64,000 nucleotides of DNA from Parasporobacterium sp. (GCA_017459985.1 JAFUBX010000004.1:30680-94679); one strand, 5' to 3'. Shown: positions 24,021 to 33,389, counted from the first letter of the stretch. A program made the numbers and translations. The notes: a model not told the origin generated them from the sequence alone.

Positions 24021-24974
24021 TCAGTCCAGGATTTTCAGACTGACTTTATCGATCTGAAGCCCCAGGATCCGGGAAGCAAAGGAACGGAAACTGTCCGGAC
24101 TGTCAGAAGAGTAGAATTGATGATCAGAGGGTGCTGCAGGAATGTCAGTTGCCATGCCGCGCTCGGCCAGCAGCCGCGCCAGCTCCATGGCGGTCGTATA
24201 GGCAGGGTTGACCAGCTGGATTTTTCCGGCCCCGGTGCCTGCAGCAGCCTTGCCGCCCCCGTTCGGGTCCCTGCTTCCGTCTCCATCCGCGTCTGCGTCC
24301 CTGCTTTCGTTTCTGTCTCCATCCACGTCCGCATCCAGGTCGCTCACCGGATAATCCGCGTAGGTTCCGCCGATCTCCCGGGCAATGACGCTGCGAAGCA
24401 GCGGATAATGGGTGCATCCCAGAATCAGTGTGTCGATCCGGTCGGACTCGATCATATCATCCAGATAACGGTGGATCATCTCAACCGTGACGCTGTCATC
24501 GATCATTCCTTCCTCCACCAGATGGACAAATAAAGGACAGGCTTTGCTGAATACCCGGGCATCCGGCAGCAGATCCCGGATGCATTTCTCATACAGGCCG
24601 CTGGTGACGGTTGCCGAAGTTCCGATGATGCCGATCCGTCCGGAGGCGGTGGCGCTGACTGCAGCGCGGGCTCCGGGTTCGATTACCCCGATCACCGGGA
24701 GATCCGTCATTTCCTTGACCGCATCGATGGCGAGAGACGTGGCGGTATTACAGGCGATTACAATAGCCTTGACATTCTTTGACAAAAGAAACTGGGTGAT
24801 CTGGCGGGAATACCGGATGATAGTCTCCCGGGATTTATTGCCGTAGGGGACCCGGGCGGTATCGCCGTAATAGATGATCTTTTCATTTGGAAGGTTCCGG
24901 AAAATCTCCCGTGCTACCGTAAGGCCGCCGACACCGGAATCAAACACACCAATGGGAAGGTTTCTGAGATCCAT
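24021..24974 (-). CDS. murI: Glutamate racemase
   Basis: Cytoplasmic enzyme that makes D-glutamate for peptidoglycan. The 317 residues contain FDSGVGGLTVAREIFRNLP, YYGDTARVPYG, IACNTATS with catalytic Cys75 and LILGCTHYPLL with catalytic Cys187. The family is normally about 265-275 residues; the excess is an insertion at about 211-250 dominated by Asp, Gly, Arg and Ala (DADVDGDRNESRDADADGDG), placed in the C-terminal lobe before the strand IQLVNPA. Both catalytic cysteines are intact so activity is expected. It lies 1 bp after the plsC-like gene, so the two form an operon. Confidence 0.95.
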   Translation of the reverse strand: MDLRNLPIGVFDSGVGGLTVAREIFRNLPNEKIIYYGDTARVPYGNKSRETIIRYSRQITQFLLSKNVKAIVIACNTATSLAIDAVKEMTDLPVIGVIEPGARAAVSATASGRIGIIGTSATVTSGLYEKCIRDLLPDARVFSKACPLFVHLVEEGMIDDSVTVEMIHRYLDDMIESDRIDTLILGCTHYPLLRSVIAREIGGTYADYPVSDLDADVDGDRNESRDADADGDGSRDPNGGGKAAAGTGAGKIQLVNPAYTTAMELARLLAERGMATDIPAAPSDHQFYSSDSPDSFRSFASRILGLQIDKVSLKILD

Positions 24975-24975
24975 C

Positions 24976-25725
24976 TCACATTACCTCCGGAGTATTGATA
25001 TTCAGGCATTCCTGGATCCGGTCCCGGACAATGTTGTGAATCTCGTTCAGTTCATCCTGGGACAGGCCGGCTGTATTCACCGGGGGAAGGAATTCCACGA
25101 TGGCTTTGCGGGCTTTGATATAGGGCCGGTGATCGTCAAAGATATCTCCGGTTCCGCTGACGGCAACCGGTACGATCCGGACTCCCGGTTTGGTGGCGAT
25201 CTTGAAGGTTCCCTTATGGAACATCAGCAGCTCGCCTTCCACATGACTGCGGGTTCCCTCCGGATAAGCCAGGATGGAGATGCCGCTATTGATCAGCCGG
25301 ATGCATTCCAGGACACACTCCATGCCCTGCCGGCGGTCCTTCCGGTCAAGAAGCACTCCGTAAATGGAGCGGATCCACCATCCGATGATGGGATAGGACT
25401 TCAGTTCCTTCTTGGATAAATTGCCCGTCAGGCCTTTGAAGGCCCGGTAGGTCAGGATTGCATCAAACAGACTGCGGTGGTTGGAGGCGAAAAGGACCGC
25501 GTCTCCGTCCTCCGGGAGATTCTCCAGCCCTTTGTAGGTGACCTTGACGCCGCAGAACCATATGAACATCGCAAATCCCCGCTGCACAAAATGAAGGGCG
25601 AACCAGTCACCCTTTTTCTGATCGCATTTCCGGATGATCCGGTACAGCGGATAACAGACAATTGTAGCAATGGCGATCAGGAGCGCGCTGACCGCAAACA
25701 GAATTAACCTGAACATAGGATACAT
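24976..25725 (-). CDS. plsC: 1-acyl-sn-glycerol-3-phosphate acyltransferase (PlsC-like)
   Basis: Membrane-associated acyltransferase of 249 residues that would make phosphatidic acid from lysophosphatidic acid. The HX4D motif is NHRSLFD, followed by the block YPEGTRSHVEGEL (motif III) and RIVPVAVSGTG (motif IV). An N-terminal hydrophobic segment (FRLILFAVSALLIAIATIVCY) anchors it. ATG 25725 (MYPMFRL) is preferred to the upstream TTG 25752; neither has a strong ribosome site. Its stop lies 1 bp from the murI start, indicating co-transcription. Confidence 0.93.
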   Translation of the reverse strand: MYPMFRLILFAVSALLIAIATIVCYPLYRIIRKCDQKKGDWFALHFVQRGFAMFIWFCGVKVTYKGLENLPEDGDAVLFASNHRSLFDAILTYRAFKGLTGNLSKKELKSYPIIGWWIRSIYGVLLDRKDRRQGMECVLECIRLINSGISILAYPEGTRSHVEGELLMFHKGTFKIATKPGVRIVPVAVSGTGDIFDDHRPYIKARKAIVEFLPPVNTAGLSQDELNEIHNIVRDRIQECLNINTPEVM

Positions 25726-25866
25726 TTTATCATCTGCAGGAAAGATGTGCAAGGCGGAAAGGATTTGGTTGCGGCAGAACAGAAAGATGTGTTAAAATAA
25801 TCCTTACGCGTATATCAATATTATCACTCCATGGTGACGAGAAAGCCATGGGGAGAGGAGGACATT

Positions 25867-28800
25867 TTGTACGAGAAAGTATTTACGGATCTGAATTTCA
25901 CGGAAAGAGAAAAAAAGATCGAGCAGTTCTGGAAAGACAAGGAGATCTTCGAGAAGAGCATGAAGGAGCGGGCCGGCGGACCCCAGTATATGTTCTATGA
26001 CGGACCTCCGACAGCCAACGGCAAGCCCCATATCGGACATGTGCTGACCCGGGTGATCAAGGACCTGGTTCCGAGGTTCTGGACTATGAAGGGGTACGAA
26101 GTGCCGAGAAAGGCCGGATGGGATACCCACGGTCTGCCTGTGGAGATCGAAGTGGAGAAGCTCCTGGGCCTTGACGGCAAAGAGCAGATCGAGCAGTACG
26201 GGCTGGCTCCGTTTATCCAGAAATGCAAAGAGAGCGTCTGGAAATATAAAGGCATGTGGGAAGACTTCAGCAGCACCGTCGGATTCTGGGCGGATATGGA
26301 GCACCCCTATGTCACCTATGAAAATGATTATATTGAATCCGTCTGGTGGTCATTGAAGCAGATCTGGGAGAAGGGCCTCTTATATAAAGGATATAAGATC
26401 GTTCCCTACTGCCCGCGCTGCGGAACCCCGCTGTCCAGCCACGAGGTGGCGCAGGGATATAAGGATATCAAGGAACGGACCGCCATCGCCAAGTTCAAGG
26501 CCTCCGGGGAAAACGCCTATTTCCTGGCATGGACCACCACACCCTGGACCCTTCCGTCCAATACCGCCCTGTGCGTCAATCCGGAAGAGACCTATGTGAA
26601 GGTGCAGCAGGGAGAAGAGTTCTATTACATGGCTGAAGCCCTGCTGGAGAAGGTGCTGGGAGAAGACTATGTGATCATCAAACGGTACAAGGGAAAAGAA
26701 CTGGAGTACAAGGAATACCATCCCCTGTTTGATGATGTGGATTATTCCAATGTGAAGGAAAAATGCCATTACGTGGTCTGCGACGACTATGTCACCATGG
26801 ACGACGGTACCGGTATCGTTCATATCGCGCCGGCCTTCGGTGAGGACGACTCCCGGGTCGGCCGCAAATACGGCCTGCCCTTTATTCAGTACGTGGACGC
26901 CAAGGGCTGCATGACCAAAGAGACTCCCTGGGAGGGCGTTTTCGTCAAGAAAGCGGATGGAATGATCCTGGATGCCCTGAAGGAGAGCGGCCGGCTGTTT
27001 TCCGCCCCGATGGCGGAGCACAGCTATCCCTTCTGCTGGAGATGCGACACCCCGCTGATCTACTATGCCCGTGAGAGCTGGTTCATCAAAATGACCGCCG
27101 TCAGGGAAGACCTGATCCGCAACAACAACACGGTCAACTGGATCCCGGAGAGCATCGGCAAGGGCCGTTTCGGCGACTGGCTGGAGAATGTGCAGGACTG
27201 GGGCCTGAGCCGGAACCGTTACTGGGGCACTCCTCTTAATATCTGGGAATGCGAATGCGGCTGCCAGCACAGCATCGGCAGCATTGAAGAACTGAAGAGT
27301 ATGTCGGACAACTGCCCGGAGGATATTGAACTTCATCGCCCGTACATCGATGAAGTGACAATCCGATGCCCGGAATGCGGCAGACAGATGCACCGGGTGC
27401 CGGAGGTGATTGACTGCTGGTATGACTCCGGTTCCATGCCCTTTGCCCAGTATCATTATCCGTTTGAGAATCAGGAACTGTTTGAATCCCATTTTCCGGC
27501 GGACTTTATCTCAGAGGCAGTGGACCAGACCAGAGGATGGTTCTATTCCCTGATGGCCATCTCTACTCTGGTATTTAATAAAGCACCCTACAAAAACGTC
27601 ATCGTCATGGGCCATGTCCAGGACAAGGACGGCCAGAAGATGAGCAAGTCCAAGGGAAATGCCGTGGATCCCTTCGACGCCCTGAACCAGTTCGGCGCCG
27701 ACGCTATCCGGTGGTATTTCTACACCAACTCCGCACCGTGGCTGCCTTCCCGGTTCCACGGGGACGCGGTGATGGAAGGACAGCGCAAATTCATGGGAAC
27801 CCTGTGGAATACCTACGCGTTCTATGTCCTTTATGCCAATATCGACGGATTCAGTCCGGCCGGATATCAGCTGGAGCCGGAGAAACTCAGCGTCATGGAC
27901 CGCTGGATCCTGTCCAAACTGAACACCCTGGTGAAGACCGTGGACGAATGTATGACCAATTACAAGATTCCGGAGTCCGGAAGGGCACTGCAGGAGTTTG
28001 TGGATGATCTGAGCAACTGGTATGTGCGCCGCAGCCGGGAGCGTTTCTGGGCCAAGGGCATGGAGCAGGATAAGATCAATGCCTATATGACTCTGTACAC
28101 CTGCCTGGTCACCCTGTGCAAGACCGCGGCTCCTTTCATTCCGTTCATGACAGAGGACATTTACCAGAATCTGGTGGTAAGGGATTTCCCGGAGGAGCCG
28201 GAAAGCATTCATCTGTGCCTGTTCCCGACGGTCAATGAAGCCCTGATCGATAAGGAACTGGAAGAAAACATGGATCATGTGCTCCAGGTGGTCGTCATGG
28301 GACGTGCCTGCCGCAATGCCTCCAATATCAAGAACCGTCAGCCGCTGCCCTGCATGTACATCAAGGCGCCATGGGAAATGAACGAGTTTTACACCGCGAT
28401 TGTGGCAGATGAGCTGAATGTGAAGAAGGTGGAAATGCGCAGCGACGTCAGAGACTTCTCCTCCTATTCCTTCAAACCGCAGCTGAAGACCGTGGGGCCG
28501 AAGTTCGGCAAGCAGGTTGGCGCGATCCGCGGAGCGCTCCAGACCATTGACGGCAATCAGGCCATGGACGAGATCAACGCCACCGGAAAGCTGCATCTGG
28601 ATCTGGACGGCGGAGCCGTGGATCTGGATAAGGAGGATCTGCTGATCGAGACGGCCCAGGTCGAGGGATATGAGTCAATGAGCGATTACGGCATTACGGT
28701 TGTGCTGGATCTGCATCTGACGAAGGAGCTGATTGAGGAAGGATTTATCCGGGAGATCGTCTCCAAGATCCAGACCATGCGTAAGGAAGCCGGATTCGAA

Positions 28801-28986
28801 GTGATGGATCTGATCACCATTTATCTGAACGGCAATGACAGGTTGGAGCAGCTGGCCTCCGAGAAGAAGCAGATGCTGCTCACCGACGTGATGGCCACGG
28901 ATGTTGTGACCGGACAGATGGACGGCCATTCCAGGGAATGGGATATCAACGGCGAAACCGTCACCATCGGCGTGAAGAAGAACTGA
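25867..28986 (+). CDS. ileS: Isoleucine--tRNA ligase (long, type 2)
   Basis: Class-I aminoacyl-tRNA synthetase of 1039 residues that charges tRNA-Ile. It has the HIGH motif in NGKPHIGHVLTR, KMSKSKGNAVDP, zinc-type cysteine pairs (CPRCG near 195 and CPECG near 510) and an editing domain with the TTPWTLPSN block. The length and the lack of a C-terminal four-cysteine zinc finger fit the IleS2 type, often naturally mupirocin-tolerant. The start is judged to be TTG 25867: the ribosome site GGGGAGAGGAGG lies just before it, while ATG 25831 in the same frame has none and would put that site inside the gene. No T-box was seen. A strong terminator follows. Confidence 0.96.
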   Translation: MYEKVFTDLNFTEREKKIEQFWKDKEIFEKSMKERAGGPQYMFYDGPPTANGKPHIGHVLTRVIKDLVPRFWTMKGYEVPRKAGWDTHGLPVEIEVEKLLGLDGKEQIEQYGLAPFIQKCKESVWKYKGMWEDFSSTVGFWADMEHPYVTYENDYIESVWWSLKQIWEKGLLYKGYKIVPYCPRCGTPLSSHEVAQGYKDIKERTAIAKFKASGENAYFLAWTTTPWTLPSNTALCVNPEETYVKVQQGEEFYYMAEALLEKVLGEDYVIIKRYKGKELEYKEYHPLFDDVDYSNVKEKCHYVVCDDYVTMDDGTGIVHIAPAFGEDDSRVGRKYGLPFIQYVDAKGCMTKETPWEGVFVKKADGMILDALKESGRLFSAPMAEHSYPFCWRCDTPLIYYARESWFIKMTAVREDLIRNNNTVNWIPESIGKGRFGDWLENVQDWGLSRNRYWGTPLNIWECECGCQHSIGSIEELKSMSDNCPEDIELHRPYIDEVTIRCPECGRQMHRVPEVIDCWYDSGSMPFAQYHYPFENQELFESHFPADFISEAVDQTRGWFYSLMAISTLVFNKAPYKNVIVMGHVQDKDGQKMSKSKGNAVDPFDALNQFGADAIRWYFYTNSAPWLPSRFHGDAVMEGQRKFMGTLWNTYAFYVLYANIDGFSPAGYQLEPEKLSVMDRWILSKLNTLVKTVDECMTNYKIPESGRALQEFVDDLSNWYVRRSRERFWAKGMEQDKINAYMTLYTCLVTLCKTAAPFIPFMTEDIYQNLVVRDFPEEPESIHLCLFPTVNEALIDKELEENMDHVLQVVVMGRACRNASNIKNRQPLPCMYIKAPWEMNEFYTAIVADELNVKKVEMRSDVRDFSSYSFKPQLKTVGPKFGKQVGAIRGALQTIDGNQAMDEINATGKLHLDLDGGAVDLDKEDLLIETAQVEGYESMSDYGITVVLDLHLTKELIEEGFIREIVSKIQTMRKEAGFEVMDLITIYLNGNDRLEQLASEKKQMLLTDVMATDVVTGQMDGHSREWDINGETVTIGVKKN

Positions 28987-29009
28987 CCATTCGGACGATC
29001 AAAATGACA

Positions 29010-29046
29010 GCAGGGGAAACCGCAGACCGCGGTCCCCTGCTTTTTT
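29010..29046 (+). terminator. Intrinsic terminator after ileS
   Basis: A GC-rich stem (GCAGGGGA.CCGC with GCGG.TCCCCTGC) followed by TTTTTT at 29041-29046, 23 bp after the ileS stop. Confidence 0.92.
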
Positions 29047-29144
29047 GTGTCAAACTATGGGTTCTCCTGCATTTATGCGAAATGAATAAACAGCCGCCTG
29101 TGAATCCGTCAGAATGAATAATGCTCTGACTGCTCTATATGATA

Positions 29145-29172
29145 TATAATGGATATAACAAATATATTTGTT
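29145..29172 (+). promoter_or_regulatory. Putative -10 and 16-bp palindrome before the LytTR gene
   Basis: A TATAAT at 29145-29150 is followed at 29157-29172 by the perfect palindrome AACAAATATATTTGTT. The position around the expected transcription start would suit a repressor operator. No good -35 is seen, so the promoter call is weak. Confidence 0.4.
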
Positions 29173-29243
29173 GTAACTGACAATTGAATACTGATCAGGA
29201 AACGGCAGCCGTTGACTTACAGTGACAGGAAAGAGAGGCTGTA

Positions 29244-29735
29244 ATGTTAAACATTGTACTGGGGTTTGAAAAGGGTAATTTAAATCCGGTCCTGGATTCC
29301 TTGGATTTTCGTTTACCAACCTGTATCCTGCATGCAGATCGTACGCCGGCGTTGGTCAACAGGCTTTTGATGGAAGTATCGCACATCCCGGAAGGCAGCT
29401 GTTCAAAGGTCATTACCGTCTCGAGATGCGGGGAGACCCGGTTCTTCCCGACGGGAGAAATCTATTATCTGGAATCAATGAGAAATCTCATCTGTGTGTT
29501 CGGAGAAAGGGGGAGTTTCGAATTCTACGGAGTGTTATACAAGGTCGAGAGGCAGATCCGGAGTCTCGGTTTTTTCAGAATCAGTAATTCCTATATTATT
29601 TCCATGATCCATGTCCGGGGCGTCCGGTCCGGATATGTGGAACTGGATAACGGAAAAAAGATCAGCATCGGGCGCAAGTATCGTTCTGATTTCAAGGCCG
29701 CCCTGCGGGAAAGCGGCATTTTGGATCTGAAGTGA
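29244..29735 (+). CDS. LytTR-domain DNA-binding protein without receiver
   Basis: Protein of 163 residues. The C-terminal half (about 55-158) is a LytTR DNA-binding domain: VSRCGETRFFPTGEIYYLESMRNLICVFG, FFRISNSYIISMIHV and the closing ISIGRKYRSDFKAAL, matching the family's IPVSRRYxxxxK end. The N-terminal 50 residues do not form a response-regulator receiver, so control would be by ligand, level or partner. It has an AAAGAGAGG ribosome site before ATG 29244. The following peptide-transport operon is a possible target, but that is inference. Confidence 0.88.
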   Translation: MLNIVLGFEKGNLNPVLDSLDFRLPTCILHADRTPALVNRLLMEVSHIPEGSCSKVITVSRCGETRFFPTGEIYYLESMRNLICVFGERGSFEFYGVLYKVERQIRSLGFFRISNSYIISMIHVRGVRSGYVELDNGKKISIGRKYRSDFKAALRESGILDLK

Positions 29736-29761
29736 TCCGGCCGATCTGAAGTGATCCGGCC
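29724..29761. repeat. 19-bp tandem duplication across the LytTR gene stop
   Basis: GATCTGAAGTGATCCGGCC occurs twice head to tail (29724-29742, 29743-29761). The first copy contains the gene's last codons and stop codon, the second is downstream. Confidence 0.9.
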
Positions 29762-29861
29762 GGAAAGGGCCGAAAGAGCCGGAATAGCCGGATCGGCGCA
29801 GGAAGGCACAGCCCTTCTGCGGGGTGGGAGGAAGGGAATTTGTAGAAACATTAACAGGATG

Positions 29862-29890
29862 TTGTATTTTGTGTACATTTGTTTTATAAT
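29862..29890 (+). promoter_or_regulatory. Sigma-A-type promoter for the peptide ABC operon
   Basis: A -35 TTGTAT (29862-29867) and a -10 TATAAT (29885-29890) are separated by exactly 17 bp and lie 47 bp before the start codon of the substrate-binding protein gene. Confidence 0.78.
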
Positions 29891-29936
29891 TCGCCCGTCA
29901 ACTAAATATATGCTGCAGGCAGAAAGAAGGTTTACT

Positions 29937-31436
29937 ATGAAAAAATTTGTAACTTTTTGGCTGGTAATTGCAATCGTCACAGCAGCTGCACTCCCGGTAT
30001 TCGGAGGCACGAGCACAGACGGTGAAGCTTCGAACTCTGTTGTTGTAGGCATATCACAGGATATCGACAGTCTTGACCCGCAGAATGCGGATTATGCAGG
30101 AACCCGAGAAGTCTTGTTCAATCTGTTCGAAGGCCTTGTCAAGGCAACTTCAGACGGAAATATCGAGCCCGCAGTGGCCGAAAGCTATGAAGTGGCAGAA
30201 GATGCATCGTCTATATCTTTCCGGATAAGAGAAGGCATCACGTTCCACGATGGCACGCCGGTAACCGCGGAAGATATTAAATACTCTCTCGAACGGAATG
30301 CTCAGATTCAGGGCGCCGATTCTGCATTCGGAGATTTCAGCGAACTGGAAATCGTGGATGAGCAGACTGTCAGAGTAATCCTCAGTGAGCCCAACTCAGA
30401 ATTCATTTATGAATTAACCTGTGCGATCTTACCGCAGGCAAATGAAGAGAATGTCAATTCCGATCCGATCGGTACCGGACCGTTCAAATTCGCATCCTTC
30501 AAGCCGGGAGAAAGCCTGGTGATCGAAAAATACGACGGCTACTGGAAAGAGGGATTCCCGTATCTGGATTCCGTTACATTCAAGGTCGTGACGGACGTGG
30601 ATTCCGCCATCAATCAGCTGAATGCCGGTACGCTGGATATTTACCAGTACCTGACCGCCGACCAGGCAGCCACCCTGAATGAGAATTTCAATATCCTGGA
30701 AGGCAGCGTCAACTATGTGCAGGGAATGTTCCTGAACAATGCGGTAAAACCCTTTGACGACGTCCGGGTAAGACAGGCCGTGTATTACGCAGTTGACAGG
30801 GATCTGATCAATGAGTTCCTGTTCAGCGGCAAATCCCATATCATCGGCACCAACATGATCCCGGCAGCAGAGTTTTATTATAATGAAGCCACCGAGACGA
30901 CCTACAGCCATGATGTGCAGAAAGCAAAGGAACTGCTGGAGGAAGCCGGATATCCGAATGGATTCGAGTTCACCATCACGGTTCCGAATAACTACGCGCC
31001 CCACGAAGGAACGGCCCAGATCATCGCGGAGTCCCTGGCAGAGGTGGGCATCACCGCCAAGCTCAATCTGGTCGAGTTTAACACCTGGTATTCCGAAGCC
31101 TATGTGGACCGCAATTATGAAGCAACGGTCGTTGCTGTTGATGGCAAGATCGCTCCGAATTCCTGGTTCAGCAAGAATGTGTCGGATGCGTCCAACAACT
31201 TCACGAACTATGCTAATCCGGAGTATGATGAGGTCTATGCAAAGGCACTGGCAGAGATCGATCTGAATCAGAAGGCGGAGTATTACAAACAGCTGCAGCA
31301 GATCCTGGCGGATGACGCCGCATCGATCTATGTGCAGGATCCGGCTAATCTGGTCGCGGTCAACGCACAGCTGGAGGGATATGTATTCTATCCGATCTCC
31401 GCACAGGATATGTCCGTCGTAAAATTCATCGACTGA
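29937..31436 (+). CDS. Peptide/nickel-type ABC transporter substrate-binding protein
   Basis: Extracellular solute-binding protein family 5 (OppA/DppA/NikA type) of 499 residues. SVVVGISQDIDSLDPQNADY is the usual start of the mature domain and FRIREGITFHDGTPVTAEDIKYSLER is the family signature. A signal peptide (MKKFVTFWLVIAIVTAAALPVFG) is present, but no lipobox cysteine follows, so the protein appears not to be a lipoprotein, which is unusual for a Gram-positive binding protein. ATG 29937 has an AGAAAGAAGG ribosome site; the open frame extends upstream without support. It is the first gene of a binding protein-permease-permease-ATPase operon. Ligand unknown. Confidence 0.93.
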   Translation: MKKFVTFWLVIAIVTAAALPVFGGTSTDGEASNSVVVGISQDIDSLDPQNADYAGTREVLFNLFEGLVKATSDGNIEPAVAESYEVAEDASSISFRIREGITFHDGTPVTAEDIKYSLERNAQIQGADSAFGDFSELEIVDEQTVRVILSEPNSEFIYELTCAILPQANEENVNSDPIGTGPFKFASFKPGESLVIEKYDGYWKEGFPYLDSVTFKVVTDVDSAINQLNAGTLDIYQYLTADQAATLNENFNILEGSVNYVQGMFLNNAVKPFDDVRVRQAVYYAVDRDLINEFLFSGKSHIIGTNMIPAAEFYYNEATETTYSHDVQKAKELLEEAGYPNGFEFTITVPNNYAPHEGTAQIIAESLAEVGITAKLNLVEFNTWYSEAYVDRNYEATVVAVDGKIAPNSWFSKNVSDASNNFTNYANPEYDEVYAKALAEIDLNQKAEYYKQLQQILADDAASIYVQDPANLVAVNAQLEGYVFYPISAQDMSVVKFID

Positions 31437-31450
31437 TCCGAATGAACCCG

Positions 31451-31536
31451 CCGGGCAGGCACGGAAGGTGCCTGCCCGGATGTGATGTGCAGGGACGGAC
31501 TATGTATTACGAAAAACCGAAGACATCGCCTTCGGT
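31451..31536 (+). other. Two hairpins between binding-protein and permease genes
   Basis: A 12-bp perfect stem CCGGGCAGGCAC/GTGCCTGCCCGG with a 5-nt loop (31451-31479) and a 7-bp stem ACCGAAG/CTTCGGT (31516-31536) fill the 112-bp gap. The first lacks a T-run. Such hairpins often stabilise the upstream message so that the binding protein is made in excess; that is inference. Confidence 0.65.
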
Positions 31537-31548
31537 CCGATTCTAATC

Positions 31549-32490
31549 TTGAGATATATACTGAAGAAACTGTTAACACTGATCGTTGCACTGCTTCTGA
31601 TCTCCATCGTGGTCTTTCTGGCCTTTTCGGTTCTCCCGGCGGATGCTTCTATTGCCAAGCTGGGGCAGAACGCAACGCCGGAACGGATCGCGGCGCTCAG
31701 GGCGGAAATGGGACTGGACCAGCCTGTGCTGGTGCAGTATTTCCGCTGGATCTCCGGCGCGGTGCGGGGAGATTTCGGAACCTCATATCAGTACACCGGA
31801 ACCCGGGTCGTGGATCTGGTGGGAGGCCGGATCGGCACCAGTGCCGTTCTGTCCCTGATCTCCCTTGTCATGGTGGTGGTGATCTCCATTCCGGTCGGAA
31901 TCTTCGCCGCCAAGCGGCGGTCCGCCCCGGGAAGAGCCGCCATGACAACGGTTATCCATATTACCATGGGCGTTCCCTCTTTTTTCCTGGGCCTTCTGAT
32001 CACCTATCTGTTTTCCCTGGTGCTCAGGTGGTTTACTATCGGGAAATACAGTTCCCCGGCGGAGGATCTCGCCGCCAGTATTTCGTATCTGGTATTTCCT
32101 GCCATTGCGATCTCCCTCCCGAAGATCGCAATGACGGTCAAGTTCCTGGTATCTTCCATCCGAAGCGAACTCCATAAGGATTATGTAAGAACGGCCTATG
32201 CGAAGGGCTGCAGCCGCAACCGGGTCTTCTATGGCCATGTGCTGAAGAATTCGCTGGTGCCGGTCATCACCTTCATGGGGATCATCATTGCGGAGATCGT
32301 GGCGGGAAGCATTGTGGTGGAGAAGGTGTTCTCCGTTCCGGGCATTGGCATGCTGCTGGTAACGGCGATCACCAACCGGGATTATCCCGTGGTGGAAGCG
32401 GTGGTGCTGCTGATCGCCGTGGTGGTGATCGTGATCAATTTCCTGGTGGATGTGATCTATCAGATCATCGATCCGCGGGTGAGATTATAA
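31549..32490 (+). CDS. ABC transporter permease (DppB/OppB-like)
   Basis: Membrane permease of 313 residues with six helices. The N-terminal MRYILKKLLTLIVALLLISIVVF and the EAA-loop region LVSSIRSELHKDYVRTAYAKGCSRNRVFYGHVLKN are typical of the DppB/OppB family, and VFSVPGIGMLLVTAITNRDYPVV is the conserved C-terminal block. The start is a TTG at 31549 with a weak ribosome site located just after a small hairpin; low translation is possible. It follows the binding-protein gene by 112 bp and precedes the second permease by 25 bp. Confidence 0.93.
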   Translation: MRYILKKLLTLIVALLLISIVVFLAFSVLPADASIAKLGQNATPERIAALRAEMGLDQPVLVQYFRWISGAVRGDFGTSYQYTGTRVVDLVGGRIGTSAVLSLISLVMVVVISIPVGIFAAKRRSAPGRAAMTTVIHITMGVPSFFLGLLITYLFSLVLRWFTIGKYSSPAEDLAASISYLVFPAIAISLPKIAMTVKFLVSSIRSELHKDYVRTAYAKGCSRNRVFYGHVLKNSLVPVITFMGIIIAEIVAGSIVVEKVFSVPGIGMLLVTAITNRDYPVVEAVVLLIAVVVIVINFLVDVIYQIIDPRVRL

Positions 32491-32515
32491 AGACAGAGTC
32501 CGTAATCGTTTTTAC

Positions 32516-33313
32516 ATGAAGAAAGTCAGAAACTACAGCTTAATCATCGGATGTGTCATTACGGGAGTCATGCTCCTGCTGGCATTGACGGCGCTTTTCT
32601 GGACGCCTTATTCCACCACGGGAATGAGTCTGTCCCTGAAGTTTGCAGCGCCGTCCTGGGCGCATCCCTTTGGCTGTGATAATTACGGACGGGATATTCT
32701 GAGCCGTGTCATGCAGGGGATCGGAACCACATTTCTGGTGGCGGCCAGCACCGTTATTTTCGGCATGATCGTGGGAAGTGTCATCGGGTTTTTCGCCGGC
32801 TATATCGGCGGCTGGTTTGACGAGATCGTCATGAGGATCAACGATGTTCTGAACGCTTTCCCCTCCATTTTGCTGGCGCTGGTATTTGTCAGCTTTCTGG
32901 GATCCGGACTGATGAATATCATTCTGGCGCTGGGGATCTTGTTCATTCCGAGCTTTGCCAGGATCGCCCGGTCCGAGATGCTGCGCCTGAAGGGGCTGCA
33001 GTTTGTGCAGAGCGCGAAGCTGCAGAAGGCGGGGACCTGCCGGATTATTTTCGCCCATATCATGCCCAACGCCTATATCAATATTCTGGCGTCCGCGGCG
33101 GTGGGATTTAATAACGCGGTGATCGCCGAGGCCGGCCTGAGCTTTCTGGGACTGGGGGTGCAGCCGCCGAATGCTTCCCTCGGACGGATGATCGACGAGG
33201 CGGGAAGTTTCCTGATGCAGGCGCCCTGGTATGCGGTTTTCCCCGGCGTCACCATCATTATTCTGGTGCTGGGAGTGGCGCTGATCAGCGACGGCATCAG
33301 CCGGATCGAGTGA
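32516..33313 (+). CDS. ABC transporter permease (DppC/OppC-like)
   Basis: Membrane permease of 265 residues, with SWAHPFGCDNYGRDILSRVMQGIGTTFLVA, the hallmark N-terminal block of DppC-like permeases, and the EAA loop FVQSAKLQKAGTCRIIFAHIMPNAYINI. It pairs with the preceding DppB-like protein to form the membrane channel. It is somewhat short because it lacks the longer N-terminal extension often found in this family. It lies third in the operon. Confidence 0.93.
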   Translation: MKKVRNYSLIIGCVITGVMLLLALTALFWTPYSTTGMSLSLKFAAPSWAHPFGCDNYGRDILSRVMQGIGTTFLVAASTVIFGMIVGSVIGFFAGYIGGWFDEIVMRINDVLNAFPSILLALVFVSFLGSGLMNIILALGILFIPSFARIARSEMLRLKGLQFVQSAKLQKAGTCRIIFAHIMPNAYINILASAAVGFNNAVIAEAGLSFLGLGVQPPNASLGRMIDEAGSFLMQAPWYAVFPGVTIIILVLGVALISDGISRIE

Positions 33314-33389
33314 TCATATGTGGAGGTCATGCAAAAGTCCTTCGGAAGGGGAGCCTTCCGGAAACGCATGACTGCAGGTGAGAGAAAAG

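Noticed and set aside
25726-25866. T-box riboswitch before ileS
   Set aside because: The region is too short and the T-box sequence is absent.
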